A DNA stretch of 64,000 bases from the NCBI GenBank assembly GCA_037501455.1, contig CM074862.1:79076501-79140500 (forward strand), given 5' to 3'. The DNA comes from Lantana camara. Taxonomy: Eukaryota; Streptophyta; Magnoliopsida; Lamiales; Verbenaceae. The translations under genes were made by a program, and so were the position numbers. The notes beneath the pieces are model-generated. The model saw only the letters and a program-made list of their open reading frames with translations. It was not told the DNA's origin and did no database searches. Below, one piece after another: positions 35,465-44,467 of the stretch; the stretch's first letter is position 1; every line of letters starts with the position of its first letter.

Positions 35465-35757
35465 GGGGACACGCCCGTGTCCCCATGGAAGAGCAAACTG
35501 AGACACGCCCGTGTCTCAGTACAGAGAAGTGATCCTCGGAGTTCAGGAGGTGACACGCCCGTGTCACCTATGTAGAGTAATTTCTTGCACGCCCGTTACA
35601 TGGTACAGAGAAGCCTGAAGTCTTGACACCCCCGTGTCATCAAGCAGAACAAGTTTTGACACCCCCGTGTCAAGTGGAAAAGCGCAAATACGATTTTATT
35701 ATGTGACACGGGCGTGTCACGATTTTAGGCATAGGCTTTGCACGCCCGTGTCACGGG
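35465..35757. repeat. Palindrome array in Athila-R LTR
   Basis: Eight palindromes or half-decayed palindromes of the type GGGACACGCCCGTGTCCC and GAGACACGCCCGTGTCTC, at spacings of about 25-45 bases. The array ends about 22 bases before the TATA box. Confidence 0.8.
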
Positions 35758-35779
35758 CCGGTTTCAGAATTCGAACTTC

Positions 35780-35787
35780 TATATATA
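35780..35787 (+). promoter_or_regulatory. TATA box of Athila-R LTR
   Basis: TATATATA followed by CGCGGATTT, in the same relation to the palindrome array as TATTTATATACGCG in Athila-L. Confidence 0.65.
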
Positions 35788-36829
35788 CGCGGATTTGAGG
35801 CGGAATAAGAGAGCTTTTGGACTACTCTTTTCCCAGAAGTTTAAGAACACTTGGAGTTAGAAGAAACGCGAAGATAGAGAGTTGAAGATTCATCTCAATC
35901 ACAAGACTTTGTCAATTTGGTTTTATTTATTGCTTTCCGATCAAACTAATTCCTCAAGTTTTGGTTTTCAATTCTAGTTTAGTTAATTTCTTGCTTTAGA
36001 TTTGTTTTTGGATAACTAGGTTAGAATTCAGGATTGTTAATTCCTTTTTGATGTTTATGTTAGACATGATTAATTTGAGTGCAATTCCTTTGATCTTAAT
36101 GAGTTTTGATCCAATTATGGGGAACTAATTTCCTAGGGTTAGGGGGTAAGGATTATGCATCTAAGGTGTTTGAATTAATGCTTGAGTAAATTTGTATGAT
36201 TCTTTGTTAGGAAAACGGTATTGAATAAGCTGGGAATGGATTGGCCATCCATGAACAAGTTGTAAATTATCCGATAATCGAAAGATTGAGGATAATTAAG
36301 AGTGTTTTCTGAAACTTAGATCTTTTGGGCTTAAAGAAATTTAACCCTAATTTCTACAACCCGTATTTAGAATTCCATGCCAAGCCGCTAGATTTTAAAT
36401 ACACTAATCTTGCTTTACTCGATTAATTTGGTTACTAAGTGATTGTGAGAACAACACTTGGCTTGATTAATTAGGCATCTAGCCTTCGAAAGAAGCTAGA
36501 TATAACATCGTGATTAGGTTGAAGAATCATACATCCCTACTTACGTATTGATTTGATCATAAAAGAGCATATGATTTACTCCCCGACCTGTTTTAATTAA
36601 GTGGTTAATTCTCGTATTTATTTGTTAGCTTGTGTGATTAATTTAGTATTAGTTAAGTTTAATTTTGTCATAGTAGTATAATACAACCTGATCAATCTTC
36701 TCCGGTCTCTAGATTAGAAATAATCATAAAAGTAGTTGTTGAATTCCCTTCCCTGTGGATACGATACCTTAAGTGTTGCAATCGGATTTAGAACTTACAC
36801 TTGGGTTCAAGATTTGTCTATCAAGTTTT

Positions 36830-36847
36830 TGGCGCCGTTGCCGGGGA
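36830..36847 (+). promoter_or_regulatory. Primer binding site of Athila-R
   Basis: TGGCGCCGTTGCCGGGGA, the usual Athila-type site, complementary to the 3' end of tRNA-Asp. It begins six bases after the LTR end. Confidence 0.85.
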
Positions 36848-36971
36848 AGGCGTTTAATTCAATATTACTTTAGTGATTTTTCTGGTGCTTTAGACCACCC
36901 TTTCTGTTTGATTTCTTTTTGAAGTGCGTTGAATTTGACCACAGGTTTTCCCCATTGCAGGTACCTAGTTT

Positions 36972-39900
36972 ATGCTACGATCGAAAGGCTTGGAACCCTT
37001 GCCTTACGATCCTGAAATTGAGAAGACTTGTAGGGCGAATCGAACGAAGCGAAAAAAGGAAAAGAAGCAGAAAGTAAACCCAATCCCAATGGCACAACCC
37101 GTAAACGAGCAACCAACCACACTCCAGGATTATGCCATTCCTAACATTGGCTTAATCCAGAACAATCTGACTCGCCCCGCCGTGGAGGCGAACAACTTTG
37201 AAATCAAAACCGGGTTCATCAACCTTTTACAACAGAACCCGTTCGGAGGTTTACCACATGAAGACCCCGCATCACACTTGTCCTACTTTTTGGATGTCTG
37301 CTCGACCTTTAAGATCCATAACGCTTCAGATGATGCGATCAGAGTTAGGCTCTTTCCCTTCTCCCTAAGGGACAAGGCCCGGACATGGATTTCGACCTTG
37401 TCAAACGAGACACTTCAGACATGGGCAGACCTCTCTAAGGCCTTCTTAGCCAAATTCTACCCTCCTAGTAAGACCATGAGGTACAGAGACGAAATAACGA
37501 GCTTCAGGCTCTATGATGGTGAGACATTGTACGAAGGATGGGAAAGATATAAGGAACTGCAGAGGAAGTGCCCGCATCACCGTGTTCCAGGATGGCAACT
37601 GGTACAGATCTTTTACAATGGAATGACAGAAAACATGAAAATTATGGTCGATGCAGCAGCAGGAGGAGCATTTATGGCACTGTCTGAAGAAGTAGGAATG
37701 CAACTGCTGAACAAGATGGCAGCAAATAGCAGTTGGACGAAGGAGAGGAGCAATCCTCCTCCAAAACCTGAGGCAGGCATACTCGCCACTGACACTGTGA
37801 CAGCTTTCAATGCCAAGTTCGAAGCATTGAACCAAAAGCTAGACCGACTTGCAATTGCTACAGCACGAAACACAGTGGCACAGTCAAACGCCCTACAGGT
37901 ATTATGTGAAATTTGTGGTGGTCCCCATTCATTTGATGTTTGTCCTTCTACCAATGCAGGTGCACAGGTTGCTGTTGGTCAAGAACAAGTCAATTACGTG
38001 CAGAATCAAAGACCAGCAAATGACCCATACTCAAACACCTACAACCCAGGTTGGAAGAATCATCCGCACTTCTCGTGGTCAAACAATCAGAATGTTCAAA
38101 ACCCAAATCCAAATCCAAGACCACAGTTCCAACCAAGACAACAGGGACAGCATCCACCACATCAGAACCAGCAGAGATTCGCACCCCCTCCACAACCACC
38201 GCAAGAACAGAAGCCGGGGTGGGAGGCGGCCCTCGAAAAGTTTATAACTGTTTCGAATGATAGGTATCAGAAACTCGAATCTCAGGTAGAACAGGTGCTG
38301 GTTCAAAATAAAAATTTGGAAGTGCAGGTGGGCCAGTTGGCTAATTCAATCAATGTTAGAGCCCAAGGAATGTTTCCAAGCAAACCGGTAGAGAATCCGA
38401 AAGAGCAGTGTAAGGCCATTACACTACGAAGTGGCACGACTTATAAGGAGCCTGCAATACCGGGGGTAACCGAAGTGAGAAAGGAAAAGGACTCCGTTGT
38501 GGAAACTGAGAAAGTAGTCGAGGCATCGAAGGAGGAGGAAGAAGTACTGACAAGTGAGCCCCCTTCAAAGCCAAAGACGTCAGTGGCACCTAAACCGTTT
38601 GTGCCACCACTTCCTTTCCCGCAGAGATTTCAAAAGCAAAGGTTGGAGAAACAATTCGAGAAATTCTTGAATATCTTCAAGGAGCTACACATCAACATCC
38701 CCTTTGCCGAGGCCCTAGCTCAGATGCCCACTTACGTCAAATTCTTGAAGGAGATCCTCTCCAACAAGAGGAAATTGGAGGATTATGCCACGATTGCACT
38801 TACTGAAGAGTGCAGCGCCATTCTACAACATAAGCTTCCCCCGAAGCTTAAGGATCCAGGGAGTTTTTCAATTCCTTGCACAATTGGTCATATGTCCTTT
38901 AATAAAGCCTTATGTGATCTTGGTGCTAGTGTGAGCCTAATGCCATTATCTGTTTGCAGGAAACTTGGACTGAATTCATTAAAGCCAACAACCGTTTCTC
39001 TACAGCTAGCGGATCGATCAGTCAAGTACCCCACGGGAGTCCTGGAAAACGTGTTAGTCAGGGTTGGGAAGTTCTACCTGCCCGTAGACTTCATAGTGTT
39101 GGACATGGAAGAAGATCAAAACATGCCACTCATTTTAGGGAGGCCTTTCTTAGCCACAGCAGGAGCCTTAATTGACGTGAAGAGTGGCATTCTAACTCTT
39201 CGTGTGGGAGACGAACAGGTGGAGTTTAATCTGTTCAAAGCAATGAAAGGACCAGTGATCGAAGAACAATGCAATATGGTGGAAATCAGAGCACAGACAC
39301 CGATGTCCATAAGCAACGAGGACCCTCTCGAACTCTGTCTAAGAGGACTCACTGACCACATTGATGGGGAAGACATACTAGAAGAATTGGCTGCCTACGC
39401 AAAGGCACTTGAAGCCACCCCGTACGTACCATTCCGAAAGAGGTTTGTATATGAAGAGTTGGGTACAGGTAAGCCCACTCTTCGTCCTTCTATTGAGTCA
39501 GCTCCCAAGTTAGAACTGAAACCCCTCCCCGCTCATTTGAGATATGCTTACTTGGGTGAATCTGAAACACTGCCTGTTATTGTTGCCTCTGATTTAACTG
39601 ATGCACATCGTGATGCCTTGTTGAGAGTTTTGCGAGAACATAAACGAGCGATAGGTTGGACTATTTCTGACATCAAAGGGATTAGCCCATCTATTTGCAT
39701 GCATAAAATTCTTATGGAAGATAACCATAAACCCTCTGTAGAGCATCAGCGCAGATTGAACCCGAACATGAAAGAGGTAGTTAGGGCTGAGGTACTGAAA
39801 TTGTTAGATGCCGGGATAATTTACCCTATCTCAGATAGCAAGTGGGTTAGCCCTGTACAGGTAGTACCTAAGAAAGGGGGAATGACTGTAATTAAAAATG

Positions 39901-41732
39901 AGAAAAATGAGTTAATACCAACTAGGACAGTCACGGGTTGGAGAGTCTGTATAGATTATAGGAAGTTGAACAATGCCACTCGTAAAGATCACTTTCCACT
40001 TCCCTTTATTGATCAGATGTTAGAACGATTAGCCGGACATTCTTATTACTGTTTTCTGGATGGGTATTCAGGGTATAACCAAATTGCTATAGCTCCAGAA
40101 GATCAGGAAAAATGTACGTTTACCTGCCCTTATGGTACCTTTGCGTATAGGCGTATGCCTTTTGGGTTGTGTAATGCCCCGGCTACTTTTCAGCGATGCA
40201 TGATGGCCATTTTCTCTGATTTTATAGAACGCACAATGGAAATTTTTATGGATGACTTTTCTGTGTTTGGTTCTTCTTTCGATTCTTGCTTGCATAATCT
40301 TGCTCAAGTTTTGCAGAGATGTGAAGAAACTAACCTTGTGCTAAATTGGGAGAAGTGCCATTTCATGGTAAAGGAAGGGATAGTGTTGGGTCACAAAGTT
40401 TCAGAGAAAGGCATTGAGGTGGACAAGGCCAAGATTGATGTGATTGCAAAATTGCCTCCACCCACCAATATCAAGGGAGTGAGAAGTTTCCTTGGTCATG
40501 CCGGGTTTTATCGCCGGTTCATCAAGGACTTTTCGAAAATTACCTTACCTTTATGCAAGTTACTGCAAAAAGATACTGAATTCGTGTTTAATGATGTTTG
40601 CTTACTTGCATTTGATAGGTTGAAGAAGGAGCTTACCTCGGCACCAATCATGGTTGCACCTGATTGGACTATACCGTTCGAGCTAATGTGCGATGCGAGC
40701 GATTCGGCTATTGGAGCAGTTCTTGGCCAACGAAGGGAGAAACGTTTACACGTTATCGCATATTCTAGCAAAACTTTAAATGATGCACAATTAAATTATG
40801 CTACTACTGAAAAAGAATTATTAGCTATTGTGCATGCTTTTGACAAGTTTCGGTCTTATTTGATAGGTTCGAAGACAATCGTCTACACGGACCACGCAGC
40901 AATCAAGTATCTCCTTTCGAAAAAGGATTCAAAGCCCCGTTTGATTAGATGGATTCTATTGCTTCAGGAGTTCGATCTCGAAATTCGTGACAAGAAGGGG
41001 ACAGAGAACTTAGTTGCAGATCATTTGTCAAGATTAGAGGTTGGGGACAAGGAGGATGAGTATGAGGAGGAGATTACTGAGAATTTCCCAGATGAGCAGT
41101 TGTTTGCAGCCGATGCAGTCGTCCCTTGGTACGCAGATATCGTGAATCATATGGCTTGCAAAGCTCTACCACCAGGCATGAATTTCCATCAGAAACAAAG
41201 ATTCTTGTCAGAAGCGAAACGTTATTACTGGGAAGAGCCTTATTTATTTAAGCACTGTTCGGATGGGTTAGTACGGAGATGTGTCCCGGAGGTTGAGGCT
41301 GATGAGGTGCTTGAGAGATGTCATGCGAGCTTATATGGAGGGCACTCAAGTGGTCGAAAGACAGCAGCTAAGGTTTTGCAGTCTGGGTTTTGGTGGCCAA
41401 CGCTGTTTAAGGATGCGTACAAATTTGCCAAGGAATGTGATACTTGTCAGCGATCCGGGAACATCAGTAAAAGAGACGAGATGCCCATGAAGTATATCTT
41501 GGAAGTTGAGTTGTTTGATGTTTGGGGGATCGATTTAAAGTGGTTCAAGAAGGCATTGGTGAGCTCCACTAGCCTTCACTCACTCACTGCACTGCTCGTC
41601 GTAGCGCTCCAAGATTTTGACAAATTCTTTCAGGTGGCCCCCAACAATGAGCCTTTGTATCTCATTCTCCAACTGTCGGCACTCATCTGTGTCATGCCCT
41701 TTTTGTTTGTGGAAGGCGCAATAATTTCCTGA
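36972..41732 (+). CDS. Athila-R gag-pol polyprotein with chimeric C-terminus
   Basis: An uninterrupted frame of 1586 codons. Gag occupies about residues 1-480, with the retrotransposon gag core and a zinc knuckle CEICGGPHSFDVCP near residue 312. A Pro/Gln-rich linker follows. Protease has CDLGASVSLMP near 648 (Leu replaces the usual Thr/Ser, as in other Athila copies). RT spans about 900-1180 with the active site FMDDFSVFG near 1092. RNase H has LMCDASDSAIGAVL near 1238. Integrase retains its zinc finger (CHASLYGGHSSG..CDTCQRSG, about 1446-1500) and stops near residue 1521 just at WGID, the first catalytic Asp. The last about 65 residues come from reading antisense through Tat-R gag. The truncated integrase means this copy cannot insert on its own. 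Confidence 0.92.
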   Translation: MLRSKGLEPLPYDPEIEKTCRANRTKRKKEKKQKVNPIPMAQPVNEQPTTLQDYAIPNIGLIQNNLTRPAVEANNFEIKTGFINLLQQNPFGGLPHEDPASHLSYFLDVCSTFKIHNASDDAIRVRLFPFSLRDKARTWISTLSNETLQTWADLSKAFLAKFYPPSKTMRYRDEITSFRLYDGETLYEGWERYKELQRKCPHHRVPGWQLVQIFYNGMTENMKIMVDAAAGGAFMALSEEVGMQLLNKMAANSSWTKERSNPPPKPEAGILATDTVTAFNAKFEALNQKLDRLAIATARNTVAQSNALQVLCEICGGPHSFDVCPSTNAGAQVAVGQEQVNYVQNQRPANDPYSNTYNPGWKNHPHFSWSNNQNVQNPNPNPRPQFQPRQQGQHPPHQNQQRFAPPPQPPQEQKPGWEAALEKFITVSNDRYQKLESQVEQVLVQNKNLEVQVGQLANSINVRAQGMFPSKPVENPKEQCKAITLRSGTTYKEPAIPGVTEVRKEKDSVVETEKVVEASKEEEEVLTSEPPSKPKTSVAPKPFVPPLPFPQRFQKQRLEKQFEKFLNIFKELHINIPFAEALAQMPTYVKFLKEILSNKRKLEDYATIALTEECSAILQHKLPPKLKDPGSFSIPCTIGHMSFNKALCDLGASVSLMPLSVCRKLGLNSLKPTTVSLQLADRSVKYPTGVLENVLVRVGKFYLPVDFIVLDMEEDQNMPLILGRPFLATAGALIDVKSGILTLRVGDEQVEFNLFKAMKGPVIEEQCNMVEIRAQTPMSISNEDPLELCLRGLTDHIDGEDILEELAAYAKALEATPYVPFRKRFVYEELGTGKPTLRPSIESAPKLELKPLPAHLRYAYLGESETLPVIVASDLTDAHRDALLRVLREHKRAIGWTISDIKGISPSICMHKILMEDNHKPSVEHQRRLNPNMKEVVRAEVLKLLDAGIIYPISDSKWVSPVQVVPKKGGMTVIKNEKNELIPTRTVTGWRVCIDYRKLNNATRKDHFPLPFIDQMLERLAGHSYYCFLDGYSGYNQIAIAPEDQEKCTFTCPYGTFAYRRMPFGLCNAPATFQRCMMAIFSDFIERTMEIFMDDFSVFGSSFDSCLHNLAQVLQRCEETNLVLNWEKCHFMVKEGIVLGHKVSEKGIEVDKAKIDVIAKLPPPTNIKGVRSFLGHAGFYRRFIKDFSKITLPLCKLLQKDTEFVFNDVCLLAFDRLKKELTSAPIMVAPDWTIPFELMCDASDSAIGAVLGQRREKRLHVIAYSSKTLNDAQLNYATTEKELLAIVHAFDKFRSYLIGSKTIVYTDHAAIKYLLSKKDSKPRLIRWILLLQEFDLEIRDKKGTENLVADHLSRLEVGDKEDEYEEEITENFPDEQLFAADAVVPWYADIVNHMACKALPPGMNFHQKQRFLSEAKRYYWEEPYLFKHCSDGLVRRCVPEVEADEVLERCHASLYGGHSSGRKTAAKVLQSGFWWPTLFKDAYKFAKECDTCQRSGNISKRDEMPMKYILEVELFDVWGIDLKWFKKALVSSTSLHSLTALLVVALQDFDKFFQVAPNNEPLYLILQLSALICVMPFLFVEGAIIS
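41535..41566 (+). repeat. 32-base templated segment at Athila-R/Tat-R junction
   Basis: Identical in sequence and orientation to 42218-42249 in Tat-R gag, 683 bases away. It lies exactly between the last Athila-R bases and the resumed Tat-R sequence, as filler copied during repair of a break would. Confidence 0.85.
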
Positions 41733-43547
41733 GCTCCTATGAGCCTCTATCTCCCTCATCTTATGGGGCCTCTTGAAGAGCTTTTTTATCAGAGAGGGAG
41801 TAGATCTCAGATATTGGCAGATTGAGGGGAATGCGCTCATGCTTGCGAGGTGGTGGGGAGGATTTACGGTTTTCCCTGTGAACATCTTCTTGCCCTCGGT
41901 CGCTCTTGCAATGGCTCGACGGCCACAGAGCATTGGACCTGTACATGTCCTCGAGTGCAAAAAAGGGCTCTGCGATCTCCCTCATTGCCATGAGGGATGC
42001 AGGTCTCCCCTTGACAACAGCCTCAGCAAATTCGTTGCTCCCATAGTGTTTGTGGTTGATGGCTTTGAACAACACATGGATAAGGAAATCCATCGAGGGT
42101 CTTTCCACCAGTAATACCTCTTTGTTGAACCGACCAAAGAAGGAATGGAGGGACTCATTCTCGCCGTAGACCAAGTTGTACAATGCCGTAGGCAAGGTAA
42201 CCGGGGCCTTTAGCGAATTAAAGTGGTTCAAGAAGGCATTGGTGAGCTCATCATACCCCCTAATCGAGCGGGGTGGTAATCGCTTATACCAATCCTAAGC
42301 TATGCCCACGAGGGAAGTGACAAACACCATAACCCAATAGTGGCTAGAATGTTCATAAAGGTGCATCATGTGTAGAAAATGGTATAAATGCTCTGCGGGG
42401 TCGGTGGTTCCATCATAGCGATTGATGGAAGTGGGGACTTTACCCATTCCCGCTTGGGCCATCAAAACTTCTTCTACGAGGGGAGAACCCCTCGCCAGGG
42501 GATGGTAGTACCCCCCCCTCCCTTCATGGTCATAGTTTTCACAGTTTTCCTCACCTCCTCCGTGCCAAGGGGCGTGATTTATGTTCACATGGCGAGAGCT
42601 TCTCTGGCTTTGGGTCTCTCGTCCCCAGCGTGGGGGGCTTGAGACCATGCTCGAGAGAGTTGTTCCACCATGTTATGGAGCCCTTCCAGCTGGTCTTGCA
42701 CAGCTGCGAGTATGTTCGGATCTTCTCCATTTTCCTTACTGCCCCTTTTCGAGGCTCGTGAATGAGCCTCCTCATGGACTTCAATCCTGTCCAAGGGCTT
42801 ATTTCCTTTGTCAGCCTGTGGCCGTTCTTGTACTCCTCTCGGGGAAGCTTCCCTTGTGTGAACAAGCAGCGGCGGTGGTGGCCGAGCCTGCAACACAGAT
42901 TGGGCCGCCATGAGTGGGTGAACCTGCCACCCCACCATGGGAGGGGCAACCTATACGGCCTGTCCTGATGGGAAGTACGTGGCCGTGAAATTATTCCAGG
43001 CGTTCTGACCATGATCTGGTGAACCTGCTACCCTCCCATGGGAGGGGCAACCTGTGCGGCCTGTTCTGATGGGAAGTACGTGGCCATGAAATTTTTCCAG
43101 GCGTTCTGAGCCGCCTGGACTTTACATCGAGCGTAGATAGCCTGCAGCTGTCTCTGTGTCATGGGGGGCATCTCCACCCTCTCAATCTCCTTAGGGACGA
43201 CGACCGGGAGCTGCATCATCCCAACGTGGTATGGTTGGATGGCGGGCACCATATTGGGCGGTGTGAACATGTACCCTAGTGGCGGCATCACCATGGGTAA
43301 CCGCCCATATTGGCTATGGCAGAAGATGGCTGGTTTGAGGGACACTTGAGCCCGAGCCCCCTACTCCTCCGGTGACGGGCAGCTCTTGGTTGGTCTCCTT
43401 CTCCGATCTGCTAGGTGCAGCCGCGAGTGGGACCTCTCCGGTGGTAGGTATGACACCAGTGGTGTCAGCGGCCAGCACATTCTCGGCATCTCTACGTGGA
43501 GGTTCACCTCTACCTCCAACAGCACCGGATCTGGTGGTCATCACCAT
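41567..43547 (-). pseudogene. Tat-R gag
   Basis: Starts at 43547 (MVMTTRSG), a start common in Tat-type gag just after the primer site. A low-complexity Pro/Gly-rich N-terminal part follows. The capsid core covers about 42500-41950 with INRYDGTTDPAEHL, LNHFNSLKAP and FFGRFNKE. The end has FHKQKGHDTDECRQLENEI and EFVKILERYDEQC. Frameshifts near 43314, 43028, 42640 and 42295 break it into at least four pieces, and a 101-base tandem duplication lies at 42921-43113. The protein would form the virus-like particle. Confidence 0.8.
42921..43113 (-). repeat. 101-base tandem duplication in Tat-R gag
   Basis: AACCTGC.ACCC at 42921 and 43022 begin two direct copies of about 90-100 bases with roughly ten substitutions. 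The length is not a multiple of three, so the duplication shifts the frame. Confidence 0.8.
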
Positions 43548-43608
43548 AATGAATTGGGTGTTTGTTTTACTTCTAGCAGTGGAAGAAAAGCAAAAGAGAA
43601 ATAATGGT

Positions 43609-43626
43609 TTCCCACAGACGGCACCA
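43609..43626 (-). promoter_or_regulatory. Primer binding site of Tat-R
   Basis: On the minus strand TGGTGCCGTCTGTGGGAA, close to the TGGCGCCGTCTGTGGGAA leader found in Tat-type elements. The first ten bases could pair with tRNA-Asp; the exact primer is uncertain. It lies four bases from the LTR. Confidence 0.7.
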
Positions 43627-43630
43627 AAAA

Positions 43631-44467
43631 TGATGGGGTCTGATCCGAGTTGTCAAACTCCAACACTTTAGAATTTGTATGATGAGGAAACAGGGGCCAA
43701 ATGTTCAGGTGAGGGTTAACGGAATGAGTGGGTTCTACCTGCTAGGAATAAACACAGCAAAACGTCAGAAGGCTAAGCTGGGGAAATGGGGGGTGAGACC
43801 CAGTTTGGCTTTCCTACGTTCAAGTCAGTGAAAACTATTTCAGGTGAAGGTAGAGAAGGGAGATAAAACAGAGCTCAAGTATGAAAGACTTGCTTACAGA
43901 GTGTGAGAGATTTTTAGTAATTATACTTGAGGGTTAGGGCCCCTTTGGTAATTGTCACCAAGTGTTCCTGAATTGGTGTTGCCCTAGACACGTGGCGTAA
44001 TGAGGAGCCTCCAAGAAAGGTCTCCTACAAAAGCCTGCAAAAAAGTTGGTGGAGAGCAACAGTGGCAGGTGTGCGTTTGTGCACTATTTGTCAGAGAGCG
44101 TTACAAGGTTGTTACCGAGGCCAAGCACACTCGGGTTGGTATGGACTTTGGGACTCGCAGGTCCGAGGAGGTACCTAGGCCCAAAGAGATGGTGTGGAGG
44201 GAATAACTTCGTCTTTACAACCATGGAATGGTCTCGAGGGCGAGCCCTGAGATGGCCTCGAGGGTCGTGTCGTAATTGTATTACTGGCCTTGCTCGCCAG
44301 CTCGAGGGAAGGTAGGATTCCCTTTAATGAGGGAACGGATACTCCCTCGAGGGGGAACAGTCAATCTCGAGGGGGAGCTTGAGATGTGCACCCTGAGACG
44401 CCACAACGTCATGTTTTGACTAGACCACGTGTCGTGTTCGTGGATAGACCGTATTTTGGCCTCATCA
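43631..44467 (-). repeat. 5' LTR of Tat-R
   Basis: 837 bp, TG...CA, homologous to the solo LTR at 50042-50780. The primer binding site and gag follow on the minus strand. GATGA at 44468-44472 is the expected target duplication; no partner remains because the 3' end is lost. Confidence 0.88.

Larger units (their letters stand above)
35294..36823 (+). repeat. 5' LTR of Athila-R
   Basis: 1530 bp from TGATGTATCAGTTTATTGC to TTTGTCTATCA. It holds a palindrome array (35465-35757) and TATATATA at 35780-35787 followed by CGCGG. The later part shares the CAAACTAATTCCTCAA and TTCCCTTCCCTGTGG blocks with the Athila-L LTR. Confidence 0.9.
35294..41566 (+). mobile_element. Athila-R, 3'-truncated Athila element
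   Basis: A plus-strand element with complete 5' LTR, primer binding site and a long open gag-pol frame. It stops inside integrase at about 41534, where a 32-base segment copied from Tat-R gag joins it to Tat-R gag sequence. The integrase end, any ORF1 gene and the 3' LTR are missing. The base run before the LTR (GGGAC, 35289-35293) has no partner at the right. Confidence 0.9.
16422..44467 (-). mobile_element. Tat-R, Tat-lineage Ty3/Gypsy element (host of nested insertions)
   Basis: On the minus strand the order is 5' LTR, gag, protease, RT, RNase H, a second RNase H, integrase, and then a convergent antisense gene. The second RNase H (HTDNSS..GAGM near 27345) and the antisense gene are hallmarks of the Tat lineage. 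Five insertions split it: Athila-R, Copia-2, a solo LTR that contains another solo LTR, a Copia-3 LTR, and Athila-L. Several breaks rejoin precisely once the insert and one target duplication are removed. The 3' LTR and the first part of the antisense gene are missing. All its genes carry stops and frameshifts. Confidence 0.85.

Noticed and set aside
41567..41732. True C-terminus of the Athila-R polyprotein
   Set aside because: These residues come from reading antisense through Tat-R gag beyond the breakpoint, not from Athila integrase.
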